Part shown: positions 12,801-25,945 of the stretch, piece by piece | Position numbering within the stretch: position 1 is the first letter of the stretch | Layout of the letters: the number at the start of each line of letters is the position of its first letter | NCBI GenBank assembly: GCA_028023455.1 | Contig: JAQFVV010013068.1 | Coordinates: 186,001-250,000 of the forward strand | Length of the DNA stretch: 64,000 nt | Source of the DNA: Epiperipatus broadwayi | Taxonomy: Eukaryota > Onychophora > Udeonychophora > Euonychophora > Peripatidae | Reading direction: 5' to 3' | Translations under genes and position numbers: made by a program | The notes under the pieces: model-generated | Databases searched by the model: none | Told to the model about the DNA's origin: nothing | The model's input: only the letters and a program-made list of their open reading frames with translations

Positions 12801-13490
12801 TTAAAAGAAAAGTTTATACTTTCCAATGCTATAGGTAAAGTCCATCTTTATAATCCTTGATGCATGGTAGAATTCAATGTTCTTTTCATTTCCTATTCTT
12901 CTAGATAGAGAAGTCCATTGCTGGCTATTTTCCGGGAACCGTCCTATTCTGAGACCGCTTCGCTGCCGCAAATATGGGAAATGTAAATTATTGCTGACAC
13001 CTACATTTTGGAGATCTGCAATACACTTATCAATATACTTAATAATACACAATCAGCAAGCGCAATCCGAAAATCTCTTCTCCCTTCCAAGTTTTTTTTT
13101 TCAACTTGTATCAGTTGTATTTTTTTAATTTATCTATTATCTGACTATATGCCCAAGGGCCTGTTTACAATTACCTCAAAATAGAAAATCATTTCCATTC
13201 CAAGAATAAAAATAACTAATTAACAGCATTTTTTTAAAAAAAATTCTTTTATATTAAAAAGAATCTTGTTTTTAGATTTTAACTTTAAATTATATAATTA
13301 GTTTGCCATCTGTGCATTATATATATTAATTCAAATCAAATTATTAAATTCCCCTTTTTTATATACATATATTTCTACTCGAGAGTGATTACATATATAT
13401 TTTTACTTCTATTTGAAAGAAATGTAACAGCATATATTTATTCCATTACAATATATTGAACAATGATAAAGGTATGTGACAGATATTGTG
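9883..13490. other. AT-rich non-coding DNA with two G+C-richer islands
   Basis: No gene was recognised. A G+C-richer stretch at about 11636-11850 (blocks GGTGCCACCAGGCCATTTGAA and AGCTCATGGAGAAGCTGAGCT) looks like a dispersed repeat of unknown type. A second island at 12900-13080 is discussed in the findings. Confidence 0.4.
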
Positions 13491-13494
13491 GTCA

Positions 13495-13590
13495 GGGCAA
13501 CTGATGAATGTTGTTTCAGCATATAATATGCAACTTGGAGATCATACATCTTTTTCACATGTCTTTGGTCATATGTTTATAATTACATCT
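13495..13590. repeat. Family S fragment
   Basis: The sequence TTTCAGCATATAATATG through GGAGATCATACATCTTTTTCACATG matches the inverted-orientation unit of family S (compare 63050-63115). The fragment is under 100 bp and has no visible ends. Confidence 0.55.
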
Positions 13591-13685
13591 CTCCACAAGA
13601 TGCTAAAAATGGATAGAAACCAGTCCATACCTTGTATGAGAGAAGTGTAGTAAAAATTACACTACAGAAATATCATTCACTAAAA

Positions 13686-14235
13686 GGTCCTCTTTTCACT
13701 TCAAACCCTAGTTGTTATAATAATTTAAACTCAGAAAACTATTTTTATAAGTGTGAAAATGCAAAAGACTAATATCTTTTTTAACATCCTGCAAATCATT
13801 AATTGTATCCAGAGAATAATAAAGGTATCATTGGTTAATAAAGAAAACTTGTCTGGCCTCAGGAGAATTTTCAATTAGTAATTGGTTTCTTGGCAAAATC
13901 AAAAAGTAAAAAGTTATTATTGTTTATATGAATATAAATTCCTTAATTTTCATTCCTTAATGAATTAAAAAATGTACAATATAATTCAACATATACGTAT
14001 CTCTGGAGAAAATTAATTATTACTTGCAGGATGTCAAAGAAGATGCTAGTCTCATGCCTACAAAAATAGCTTTCTGAGTTTAAATGTTTATAAAAACTAG
14101 GTTTGAAAAAAAAGAGGATTCCTTTACCATCACTACATCTAAACAATAGAAGTATTATAGGTTAATGAAAAGTATTTGTTTAGCCTTAGGAGAATTGCCA
14201 ATTAGTAATCAGTGGTTTCCTGACATCAAATGGTA
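13686..14235. repeat. Composite inverted and direct repeat
   Basis: The arm at 13686-13823 is the inverse of 13999-14122 (shared block TTGCAGGATGT(T/C)AAA(A/G)AAGAT on the minus and plus strand respectively). The adjoining block 13824-13900 is repeated in direct orientation at 14151-14235 (CTTAGGAGAATT type). One half of a two-part unit is thus inverted while the other half is direct. Similarity is moderate, so this is an old event. There is no coding content. Confidence 0.55.
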
Positions 14236-14239
14236 AAAT

Positions 14240-17200
14240 GTTATCTGTTTACATGGACTAATTAATCATCACTGTATGTATATACAAGAAACTGATTAAA
14301 ATATCTTGAATTTCATACTTTTATATTTAATTTTCCGAAATATAGATAATATCTTTTTCCATTCCATCCAAGTATATGTATTAAACTTTAAAATTGTTAT
14401 GCAAATTAAAAGTATATCAATACTAAATACAACAACTGTATGCATTAAGTATTACATATTTGTTCATAAATCAATACATGTAATTATTAAATTTTCATTC
14501 TTACAAATATTTTATTTACTTTGAAATCAGTATATATTTAATGCACTTATTAATTGAATAATCAGCCTCAATCTACTGATTATAAAAATAAGCATCAAAT
14601 TACTATTGTTCAGGAAAGCAAAAAATTTGAGCTCTGTAAGTTCCAGCGCTTTTTATGAATGCAAGAGCAATAGCATCTGAGTATCATTTTTATCATAAGT
14701 AGATTAACTTTAGGTTTGCTTTTATGTTTCCAATTTTCTTTTATTTCATTATCTCTTTTTTTAACTACTGAGCACACAGTTTGTAGTTTCTTTATACTTC
14801 ACTGAGCTCTTTGGGAATTTGAATGAGTCAATCATTGAATAAGTTCATATTGTGACAATAAATATCATAGATATATACACAATATTCATGAATATCTAAA
14901 AACATCTACCATTCCTTTAAAAAAAGTAGCCTTTAAAACTTAGAACTATTTCAAAATAATATTAGAATCTACACAGTTAAACTTATCTAAGAAAATATGA
15001 TAAAACAAAATCTACAAAAGAGTAAATGATATCCACTTTCTTACACTTAGAATCTTTCTTTTATTGACATTCCCCCATTTTTTAAAGCTCTTTTTTTGGA
15101 TAAGAGAATAAATACATTCTTAAATTTCATTTACATATTCAAGCTTATCAGGTAATCCTATATAAATCAAAATTACTATATTTTAAATATGAAAAGAGAT
15201 TATTTTATTATAGCAATAATTTTAAATATTCATTACTAATTTGAAAAATATATCGACACATCTCAAGATTCATATTTTTCCTACCTGGTAGTGTGAAATT
15301 TCAAATTTATATAAGACGTAACTTTCAACTAAACACCAACTATATACTTTTTATTAGTAAAATTCATATGTTTTTTTTTTAAAAAAAATTCCATTTAAAT
15401 ATGATATATATATATGTGTGTGTGTGTGTCCATTTCAATTTAGTCTGTGGCTAAATTTGTAGTCATGTGCATGAAAGAAAATACAAAACAAAAATCATCA
15501 TCACATTTTTATATAGGAAAGGAAGCTGTAGGGCACCCAAGTTTAAACCCTGCAGGATCAAGTCCCAAAATCCTAAGACAAAAAGAGTGGGAGAAACATT
15601 TATATTCTTTATTTGTTTGTGTGTTAACAAAACTCAAAAAGAGTAGTACATCCCTTTTGATTATTTAATAGTAATTTATTTTTAACAGTAAGATTATAAC
15701 ACATATAGGCAGTTGTCTGTGGACAAGCTATTTAGTTTGTCATTTTCATATTTCAAATATGAACTTTTCTTCAAAATTAATCTACACTTTCTAGATTCTG
15801 CTATTTTATTCTCTATTTCTATTTTTGTTTTCTATGGTTATAATTTGAGTTTAAAAGTTCTAAAGATTTAATTTTAAATATTAAAATTATAGTTTCTAAG
15901 AAGCGTTCAGATTATCTTAATAGACCAATTTTTTTATAAATGATTTGAATGACAGTGTGTGTGTGTGGATATATTGCATAAATAAATCTACAGTTACACA
16001 GATTGAAAACAAAAACAATTCTGTTAAATTATTTTTTTCAAAGGCTTTGTTGTTATAAAGACTTCTTGTTTATATCTGTGTTTATTAAACTCACAAGGTG
16101 AGAAGTCCAGCTGAAAATCTTCACATCAGAGAGATCAAAGAGAAAAGATGGAATTTTATGGTTCAAAATTTGCGATCAGGGTGGAAAGAAAACCATTAAG
16201 ATAATGTTCCTTCAAAACAGAATAATTTATCCAGAAATCATATCATTGTGAGTTTATTATTTTTTTTTACCAACAGTTAAAGGAAAACATATGCACAGTC
16301 TAATTAAATGAGTTGACTGAAAATAAAAATATAAAAAAGCCTGGAAAGTCAATTAGATTAGATTTTAAATATTGAAACTGGGGAAAGGCCAGCTTTAAAT
16401 TCTGCAAGATATCAATTTGAAATTATTTTTTATATAAATTTTTTTTTGAAGATTTATATAAGCTAAATGGCAGGTTAAAATCTATATATATTTCATCTGG
16501 CTTCCATGTTTTAAATAGAAAAAAACATTCACCTGCATTTAAAAGCTGAATAAAAATAGATAGTCTGCTGATAAGTATTAAACCATGTTAGTTCAGTTAT
16601 TCCAGTGATCGAGTTTAAACCCCAGCAAAAATTATAAATATGAGAATAACAGATATTCTCCCTCTATTAAAAGAATTATGCTGAACAGGAAAAGAAAAAA
16701 CAGTTCCTGTGCCAAATGGTTCCTACTGAAGCAAATAACTTCATCATCATCATCACCATAAAAGAATTACAAGCCTCAAGTCAAGAAAAGACTGTTCCAG
16801 TGAATCGTGGAAATTGGTCATATACATGTGGCACAGATTGATATGTGTTTGCTGCAAAATGTAATGACATTTGACAAGTAGAGTTTGAACTTTTGGAAGC
16901 CTCAAGAAAATAAAAGGGACTGGTAATATAAATTTTCATTATATATTTTTCTTTTTATGATATCAGGGACTATTAGTAAAATTTTTAATAATAAAGTTTT
17001 ATCTTTTCTTATCTCTGAACTTTAAAAACCAAAATCGAGTTAAATCAAGAATTTCTTCAGTAATAATAGCTATAAGCTCGATTAATGATTTTATGTATGC
17101 TAAAATTATTATACCCACTTATTGATGAATTTTGTTTTCTAAAGGGCATTATTGTATATTAATCTAAATTTATGAAATGTTGTTAATATGTAAAAGTTTT

Positions 17201-19650
17201 TTTTTTTTTTGAGTGTATTATTGTTTTTAAATAATATTTTATTCCTAATGGGGATCAACACACATATATGGTAATATAATAATACTTGCCACATGTATAT
17301 AATTGCGTATGAATGTGAGAATAATAGACATATAGCATTAAAGATATTAGATTGTTTTTTTTTTTAGTTAAGAAGTAGCAATCTCAATAGCTTAGTGGGG
17401 GAGATAAGTAATGTAAAACTTGTTTCTGGAAATTTTTTTGTTTTCGATTTAACTAACACTTTTTCTAATTAATCATTCTACTTTATATGTTAAGTTTAGA
17501 TGTATAAGGATATAAAAGTATGTGTGCACAAAGAGTGTTTATTTTTATTTTTTTTTATGAAATATTTTTCTTGTGGAAGAAAATTTTAGCAATTTGTTAT
17601 CCAAATTGATATATATTATACTATTATAAACGTTGGATATTTTCATTAACGGGAAAGGGGGAAGAATTTAATATTAATCTTATGATTTCAATATAATAAC
17701 TTATAATTATTAGTCATATAAATTTTCATTTCTATTTTTAAATTGTATGTATATGTTAGTAATGCAGTAATAAATGTTAATTTGTTTTATTAAACGAGGC
17801 ATATATTTTCATTAAGAGTATTCTTTATCAGTTGTGATCATTCATCAGCACTGGTAAACATTAACTGTTTAAGTTCTAATTTAGATATACTAAAATTAAC
17901 CAAATAGTTATGAATTTCTAAAAACTAAATTTTATGTTAGGCTTAGTTCTGAAGCTGTGGATAGAAGTACCATCATCATCATCACATTTTTCAATTAATG
18001 AGCTAGATAAATGTTTAAAGGCCATAGATAAATAATGATTTCATGGTATTTGGTTGTCATTTATGAGTCATTACAATAACCACCATTCCATTATCTACAT
18101 CATTCGAGGATGAGTGAATTGCTACCCTAAATTGATAGTGTAATATGAGCTAGTAAAATTTATGAAAGTATTGGAACACATTTATCATATTAAAATCTAA
18201 GGGATAATTTTTGTCTGATGAATTTTATATGCATAACTAAAGCCTAAGGATGTTTTGTTTTCCTAAATCCTATATTTTGTTATAAATAAGGTACGAAAGG
18301 GGTTCAAACCTGGTACATTTGAAAAGGTTATAGAATATAACTTTGACTAGGTTCAGATAACCTAGTGACCCTGCTTAGATCATATTCACTTATTATTCAC
18401 TTAGATATTCACTTAATATAAAACCAAGAGATAAAAGTGGGTAAAATTTACTGTTAGATTTATTTTGGAAATATTTTATTAGGTTACCAATGTACTCACC
18501 CACTTGATATTATTTCATAGGTTATAATGTCTTGATAGTTTATTTAAGTTACAATGTGTTACTACTTGTTATTGAGGATACAATGGATACCTAACTAGAG
18601 TTTGAAATAGGCCAGATATCAGATAACTGAAATGACTAGTTTCCAATCATTATTATTATGATATTATTTTGCCATCTTGGAGTTGATTTATATTTATCTC
18701 ATCATCATTTTTTCCCTCAAGACACAGACATTTTATATATTGTGAGAATATTAAATAGATATGATATTTTAGCTACAATATATTAAAAATCTCAAGTAGA
18801 AATTAAATTAGTTACAATGTTATATATATTTTAAAGGATTATCTAAAGGAGATATAATTATTTTAATTACAATGCCTTTAGATGTTTATTTAATACACAT
18901 TTTAGTTGCAATATATATTCACTAATATCACATTTTATCACCATTTTTAACCTTTAAAGTACTTTTTGTATTTTGAAGTCTATTGATTTTTATAACTATT
19001 TTTCATTTCACATTTAACCTTTACCTACAAAATACCATACTATTAATGACTAACAGTAAAAAAAAGTTATTTATTAATTAAAAGTGTTTGCTTTGTTCAT
19101 TTCTAATATTAACTTTATTTACCTATATATTAATAATTACAAAAAATATAACAAATCATTGTCATTACATTCCCCAATAATTGTTGAAAAGATAAATATG
19201 TTTTAATTAATATTGTCAAAAATTTCCTATTTCATAAAATATTACTTTACATTCTGACAATGATAAAACAAATTCACTATTTTAGAAAGTGTGTTTTAAA
19301 TGCTGTGTACTCATACATTTTATCTAAAATAAACTGAGTACAAATATTTATTGTCTCTACAAATACAAGAATAATATTAATCCTGCATATGAACACATAA
19401 TAAGATGTTAAGACAGACCTTGCTAAAGATAAGATGTTAAATGATATATATATATAAATTTAAAACCGAATTAAATATCCCAATTTCTTAAGTGAATTAT
19501 TTGAAGTCTTGGCTTGACAAGATGTTACTTATTAAAAAATATTTTGACTATTTTAAATTACCACCATCATTCTTTTAAAATGAATTTAATTTAAATATAT
19601 GTTTTGGAAAATTAAAAAAGACTCTAAAATGTCAAAATATCTCTAAATAA
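14240..19650. other. AT-rich non-coding DNA
   Basis: No gene or clear element was recognised over 5.4 kb. Microsatellite-like TA/TG runs occur at about 15404-15430. Short stretches around 15520-15600, 16600-16630 and 18300-18330 carry GTTTAAACC- or GGTTCAAACC-type blocks that could be decayed SINE B boxes, but no full structure is visible. Confidence 0.45.
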
Positions 19651-19654
19651 TAAA

Positions 19655-20283
19655 AAGTATAGAAATTAGGACTAAAGATAAATGTTAAAAAGACTAAAGT
19701 AAGGTTCAATGGATTTTCTGAAAAGATGAAAACATAATGGGTGAAATTAATCATAGAATTAAACTTGGTTGGAGTACTTTTCATAAAAATAACATAATAT
19801 TAAAAGGAAATATGCCTACGAGTTTGAAAAGGAATGTTTTTAATAAATGTGTTTTACCAATTATTACTTATGGATCTGAGAGTTGAGACACTTAATAGAA
19901 AAACAATAGAGACTTCAGACCATTCAAAGTAGTATGGAGAATTCATGTAAGGTGTAACAAGAAGAGATCGAAAACAATACATGGGTAAGAGAACAAACAG
20001 ATGTTACTGACATTGTTAAAAAAATTAAGACTGAAGTGGAGCTAGGTTGGACATATTGTTAAAAGAGATTATAAAAAATGGACAATTCAAGTCTTAAATT
20101 GTATTCCAAGAGATTGTTAAAACCCTCTAAAGAGGCCACATATGAGATGGATAGATGAAATAAGAAAGTATGCAGGGGTGATATGGAGAAGAGGCTAGAG
20201 ATCAGACAATATGAGTTGAACTTGGAGAGACCTTCATCCTGCAGTCGACTGATAACAGTTGACAGTGATGATGATAATAATAT
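19655..20283 (+). mobile_element. RTE-type LINE, 5'-truncated copy
   Basis: This copy lies in the opposite orientation to the RTE at 29.6-32.6 kb and matches its 3' third. It starts within the segment after the RT catalytic motif (GGACTAAAGATAAATGTTAAA), has a deletion of the part around 30130-30190 of the other copy, and runs through the conserved C-terminal region (GGACATATTGTTAAAAG, ATGAGATGGATAGATGAA). It ends in a GATGATGATAATAAT tail, the short-repeat 3' end usual for RTE. Many stops and frameshifts make it dead. It contains no endonuclease or RT core. Confidence 0.8.
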
Positions 20284-20289
20284 CAAGAC

Positions 20290-22429
20290 ATTTCCAATTT
20301 TTTGAGAAAAGACTATTTTACAAATCAAAATTTATAATTTAGAAAAGTGATGATTTAATTCACTATTATCATTATTATAAAACCAATAAACAACACATCG
20401 TTATCATATGACTTCAATTTACTCATTACTGTTTCAGCAACATTTTTTTCACACCTTTAAGGACCCTACTGTAAGTTTTAGTAACTAATAGTACTATCCC
20501 CTGGCATTTATTAGTTATTAAAGCTTACAATAGTGATATATTGAGATGTGAAGAAAAAAATCATAATTTATTTGCAAAAAAAAAAAAAAGCAAATTAATC
20601 TACTACTAACTTTTTCTATTCTTTACATTTCAAAATACTTATAATTAACAGTTTCCTTTAGATCAAGGATCTTTTTAAATTATGTTCCTCAGGCTAGAAT
20701 AGGGCTTGTCCATTCTTTTTATTCACAAACCCTATAATCTAAATTCTCACAATTCACTGTTTTTCCAATAATATATATTAACATTTTCTGCCTGAATGCA
20801 GATAGAGTACCATGACTAAATTAAACCAATCGATCATTATCAGTAAAAAAAATAAATAAATGGTTTATTGCTTCGTAGTGCACAAAAAATGTGAGCACCA
20901 GAAGTACAGAGTTGGCCCTCAATCCATGAAACTTGACCAAAATCTGCCACATTACCACTGCATCATTATCACTGATAGATTGCCATTTACTGCCATTAAA
21001 CTTTTACAGAAGGTCATATGGACAAAAGTAAATACATTTTCCTGCCTGGATTTGAATTCAAGCTGAGTAAATTTATAATTTTTTCCAGTAGACTTAGAAT
21101 TTTACTTTTAGGTAATCAGCCACAGTCAATTAAGCTATTCATTAAATACTGGTATGTAACTTACTATTAGCTAAAATGTAAAACTCGCTCTTTAGGAAAT
21201 TAATACTACTTTCTCCTTTTCATTCTTCTTCTGTGATAAATTTTTTAAAAAGAATATTATCATATAAATATTAGAAACACAAGGACGACTAATTGTAAAA
21301 AATTACAATCAAGATAATTAATATTTTATCACATATACAAACAAAAAATATAGTTCAAAAAATATTCATAGATGGCAATTTACTGCTATCTAATTAAATC
21401 TATAAATAGAATAAAAATTATGAAAGCAAATTCTACTTGAGTATTTATTTAAGAGAAGGTGTTGTTAAAAGTTACTGCATGCAATCGAAGAAAAATATTA
21501 AAATCCTTCAGAGTCATTAAAGTTACTGCATGCAATCGAAGAAAAATTTTAAAAATCATTAATTCTCATTAACTGTACTTATATTCATTATATTACGTTT
21601 TTACAAATACATCTCACTTCTAAAAAGTATTTATTTTAAGCACGACATAAAAAACAACAACTTATTTTTAGGTTTAAAAACACAATCCATTATATTTAAA
21701 ATAAGTTTTGACCTTAAACTCGGTCACATTTGAAAACAAAAATAAATATGGCATTATTTTATATAGTAATTGCTAGATGTATACGAATGTAATGTGAATT
21801 GTATCTACGGTGTATCCATAAAGATAAGAAATAAATGATAGTATATATTTATTGATAGTAACCAATATGGGTATATGCTGATAATCCCCCCCCCCCCTAC
21901 TTTTTTACATCTCAGAAAGAGCAATCGATTACAAACCGAATATCCACATAAACAGTAGTCATACGAGATAGATATATCAAGGCTCTTGAGCTCATATCCT
22001 TAAATTGACAGGTTGAGTACAACAGTTCTATTCATTTGATTAAATGAAAGTCAATCCAAAAACTTTTAATATGATTCAGGTATTATCATTTTAGATTAAA
22101 CCTAAAAAGAACTTATTTAGTAGGTGCTCTGGAATTTTTTTTAAATACTTAGAGAAGCTAGAAACAGATTACAAATACTCTGTGATAGATTTGATATCTC
22201 CTTTTGAAAGAAGACAATATTTTGCAAATTTTGGTTAACATATTTAGAAAAAAATAAATGATTTCTTTTCAATAAATTTAATGCAGACTTTTGAATTAAG
22301 ATATTGTCTTGCTGATTACAGTGAAATGATTGTTATCCCCCTCCTTAGTAATATCTTAAAAAAATATTCGCTAATATTTGTCCATTAAATTAAAATTGTC
22401 TAAAGTAAACATCCTGTAATATTTTCCAG
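20290..22429. other. AT-rich non-coding DNA
   Basis: Nothing was recognised except the 61-bp duplication at 21470-21590 and a poly(C) run near 21888-21897. Confidence 0.5.
21470..21590. repeat. 61-bp tandem duplication
   Basis: AGTTACTGCATGCAATCGAA starts at 21470 and again at 21531. The first about 30 nt are identical and the rest has diverged. The repeat includes the palindrome TGCATGCA. Confidence 0.75.
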
Positions 22430-22443
22430 AAGATTTGTAATGA

Positions 22444-25430
22444 CAATTCAAAATACAGCAAAACTCTCCATATAGTAGTGCCTTCTTGTGCTAACAAGAG
22501 CAATCAATGGATGCCAGAAGGCTTGTGCATAAAATCCCTATCTAGTGCCTACTCATCCAATATCCCCAGACTAGTTTCTGGCTTGTGGCCTTCATCAGTG
22601 AGGAGCCTTGGATCTGAGAGCACTGCACCTAGATCTTAGGATCTAATGCAACCCTCCAGCACCCACCTTTTAACTCTATTTAACTACAAAACTATGAGAA
22701 TGAAATTGAAAACACTATTAATATTTTCAATCCAAGCTCAATAGCTTATATAGTCATATGGGTCTGAACTCAATTCAGTACCCATACATTTTGGTGTCTT
22801 TGGCTCTTTAACAACCATAGCCACCACTATCCTATTAGGCAGGATTGGTGTTAAACCACTAAACATCACATGATCACTATCTCATACTAGCACAATAATT
22901 GTTATAAACAATTCAAAATACAGCAAAACTCTCCATATAGTAGTGCCATCTTGTGCTAACAAGAGCAATCAATGGATGCCAGAAGGCTTGTGCATAAAAT
23001 CCCTATCTAGTGCCTACTCATCCAATATCCCCAGACTAGTTTCTGGCTTGTGGCCTTCATCAGTGAGGAGCCTTGGATCTGAGAGCACTGCACCTAGATC
23101 TTAGGATCTAATGCAACCCTCCAGCACCCACCTTTTAACTCTATTTAACTACAAAACTATGAGAATGAAATTGAAAACACTATTAATATTTTCAATCCAA
23201 GCTCAATAGCTTATATAGTCATATGGGTCTGAACTCAATTCAGTACCCATACATTTTGGTGTCTTTGGCTCTTTAACAACCATAGCCACCACTATCCTAT
23301 TAGGCAGGATTGGTGTTAAACCACTAAACATCACATGATCACTATCTCATACTAGCACAATAATTGTTATAAACAATTCAAAATACAGCAAAACTCTCCA
23401 TATAGTAGTGCCATCTTGTGCTAACAAGAGCAATCAATGAATGCCAGAAGGCTTGTGCATAAAATCCTATCTAGTGCCTACTCATCCAATATCCCCAGAC
23501 TAGTTTCTGACTTGTGGCCTTCATCAGTGAGGAGCCTTGGATCTGAGAGCACTGCACCTAGATCTTAGGATCTAATGCAACCCTCCAGCACCCACCTTTT
23601 AACTCTATTTAACTACAAAACTATGAGAATGAAATTGAAAACACTATTAATATTTTCAATCCAAGCTCAATAGCTTATATAGTCATATGGGTCTGAACTC
23701 AATTCAGTACCCATACATTTTGGTGTCTTTGGCTCTTTAACAACCATAGCCACCACTATCCTATTAGGCAGGATTGGTGTTAAACCACTAAACATCACAT
23801 GATCACTATCTCATACTAGCACAATAATTGTTATAAACAATTCAAAATACAGCAAAACTCTCCATATAGTAGTGCCATCTTGTGCTAACAAGAGCAATCA
23901 ATGGATGCCAGAAGGCTTGTGCATAAAATCCCTATCTAGTGCCTACTCATCCAATATCCCCAGACTAGTTTCTGGCTTGTGGCCTTCATCAGTGAGGAGC
24001 CTTGGATCTGAGAGCACTGCACCTAGATCTTAGGATCTAATGCAACCCTCCAGCACCCACCTTTTAACTCTATTTAACTCAAAACTATGAGAATGAAATT
24101 GAAAACACTATTAATATTTTCAATCCAAGCTCAATAGCTTATATAGTCATATGGGTCTGAACTCAATTCAGTACCCATACATTTTGGTGTCTTTGGCTCT
24201 TTAACAACCATAGCCACCACTATCCTATTAGGCAGGATTGGTGTTAAACCACTAAACATCACATGATCACTATCTCATAGGCTCCTCACTGATGAAGGCC
24301 ACAAGCCAGAAACTAGTCTGGGGATATTGGATGAGTAGGCACTAGATAGGGATTTTATGCACAAGCCTTCTGGCATCCATTGATTGCTCTTGTTAGCACA
24401 AGAAGGCACTACTATATGGAGAGTTTTGCTGTATTTTGAATTGTTTATAACAATTATTGTGCTAGTATGAGATAGTGATCATGTGATGTTTAGTGGTTTA
24501 ACACCAATCCTGCCTAATAGGATAGTGGTGGCTATGGTTGTTAAAGAGCCAAAGATACCAAAATGTATGGGTACTGAATTGAGTTCAGACCCATATGACT
24601 ATATAAGCTATTGAGCTTGGATTGAAAATATTAATAGTGTTTTCAATTTCATTCTCATAGTTTTGTAGTTAAATAGAGTTAAAAGGTGGGTGCTGGAGGG
24701 TTGCATTAGATCCTAAGATCTAGGTGCAGTGCTCTCAGATCCAAGGCTCCTCACTGATGAAGGCCACAAGCCAGAAACTAGTCTGGGGATATTGGATGAG
24801 TAGGCACTAGATAGGGATTTTATGCACAAGCCTTCTGGCATCCATTGATTGCTCTTGTTAGCACAAGAAGGCACTACTATATGGAGAGTTTTGCTGTATT
24901 TTGAATTGTTTATAACAATTATTGTGCTAGTATGAGATAGTGATCATGTGATGTTTAGTGGTTTAACACCAATCCTGCCTAATAGGATAGTGGTGGCTAT
25001 GGTTGTTAAAGAGCCAAAGACACCAAAATGTATGGGTACTGAATTGAGTTCAGACCCATATGACTATATAAGCTATTGAGCTTGGATTGAAAATATTAAT
25101 AGTGTTTTCAATTTCATTCTCATAGTTTTGTAGTTAAATAGAGTTAAAAGGTGGGTGCTGGAGGGTTGCATTAGATCCTAAGATCTAGGTGCAGTGCTCT
25201 CAGATCCAAGGCTCCTCACTGATGAAGGCCACAAGCCAGAAACTAGTCTGGGGATATTGGATGAGTAGGCACTAGATAGGGATTTTATGCACAAGCCTTC
25301 TGGCATCCATTGATTGCTCTTGTTAGCACAAGAAGGCACTACTATATGGAGAGTTTTGCTGTATTTTGAATTGTTTATAACAATTATTGTGCTAGTATGA
25401 GATAGTGATCATGTGATGTTTAGTGGTTTA
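22444..25430. mobile_element. Array of 465-bp units, four forward then two and a half inverted, with a 14-bp duplication
   Basis: Forward units start at 22444, 22909, 23374 and 23838. Orientation flips at about 24279/24280, and inverted units run from 24280, 24745 and 25210 to 25430. Units differ by only a few substitutions and one 1-bp gap, so the array is young. The whole block is bounded by AAGATTTGTAATGA at 22430-22443 and 25431-25444, a perfect 14-bp direct repeat that marks it as a single insertion rather than a local satellite. The unit has no open frame of note. The left end begins at unit position 1 and the right end, read inward on the minus strand, about 57 nt before that position. 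A diverged copy lies at 5710-6255. Mechanism and superfamily are unknown. Confidence 0.85.
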
Positions 25431-25468
25431 AAGATTTGTAATGATGATATTTTAGATGGGATAATAAA

Positions 25469-25585
25469 TTGGACTATTTCCATCAGCTATCATTAAATGT
25501 TGAATGTCTATAAAATTTTAAACTTTATTTAGACTTTTCCAAATACAAGAACTGTTAATAATAACACATGTTATTAGATAACACA
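25469..25585. repeat. Half of the 230-bp MITE seen at 1839-2069
   Basis: TTGGACTATTTCCATCAGCTA followed by TGAATGTCTATAAAATTTTAAAC matches one arm of that MITE. The second arm is missing. It lies 25 bp beyond the right-hand duplication of the 465-bp array. Confidence 0.6.
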
Positions 25586-25599
25586 CAATAGTAGATTAT

Positions 25600-25895
25600 T
25601 TAGAGAATACACACAAAGTGATTATTTTGATTAGTTGTTTGCAAAAAACTAAACCTAATTCCCATTATCTATTTTTCTTTAGATTCCTTTATTGCTTTAA
25701 AATTGTCATGAGTTTTTTGTCATTTCTCCAATGTGGTATTGTTTCAATTGAAACATAAAAAAGTATTATTTCACTTCATTTGATCAAAAAAAAAAAAAAA
25801 AAAGAACTTTCCTTTTGGTTTTATTCTCCCCTCCTCCACTATAATCTCACAAAAACCTCCACATATCATTTTTTGATACTTGCCACCCATGTAAG

Positions 25896-25945
<50 letters not shown>

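Noticed and set aside
12801-13128. Overlapping 83-codon frames on both strands as coding exons
   Set aside because: There is no domain and no convincing start/donor combination; kept only as a promoter-like island in the findings.
16080-18330. Scattered GTTTAAACC and GGTTCAAACC blocks as tRNA genes
   Set aside because: No paired acceptor, D and anticodon arms could be built around them.
22444-24280. Regular near-identical repeats as a CRISPR array
   Set aside because: Units are 465 bp with no short repeat/spacer alternation, and the context is an animal genome.
22444-25430. Array units as LTRs of a retrotransposon
   Set aside because: There are more than six copies with an inversion and no interior, primer site or coding region; LTRs come as one direct pair.
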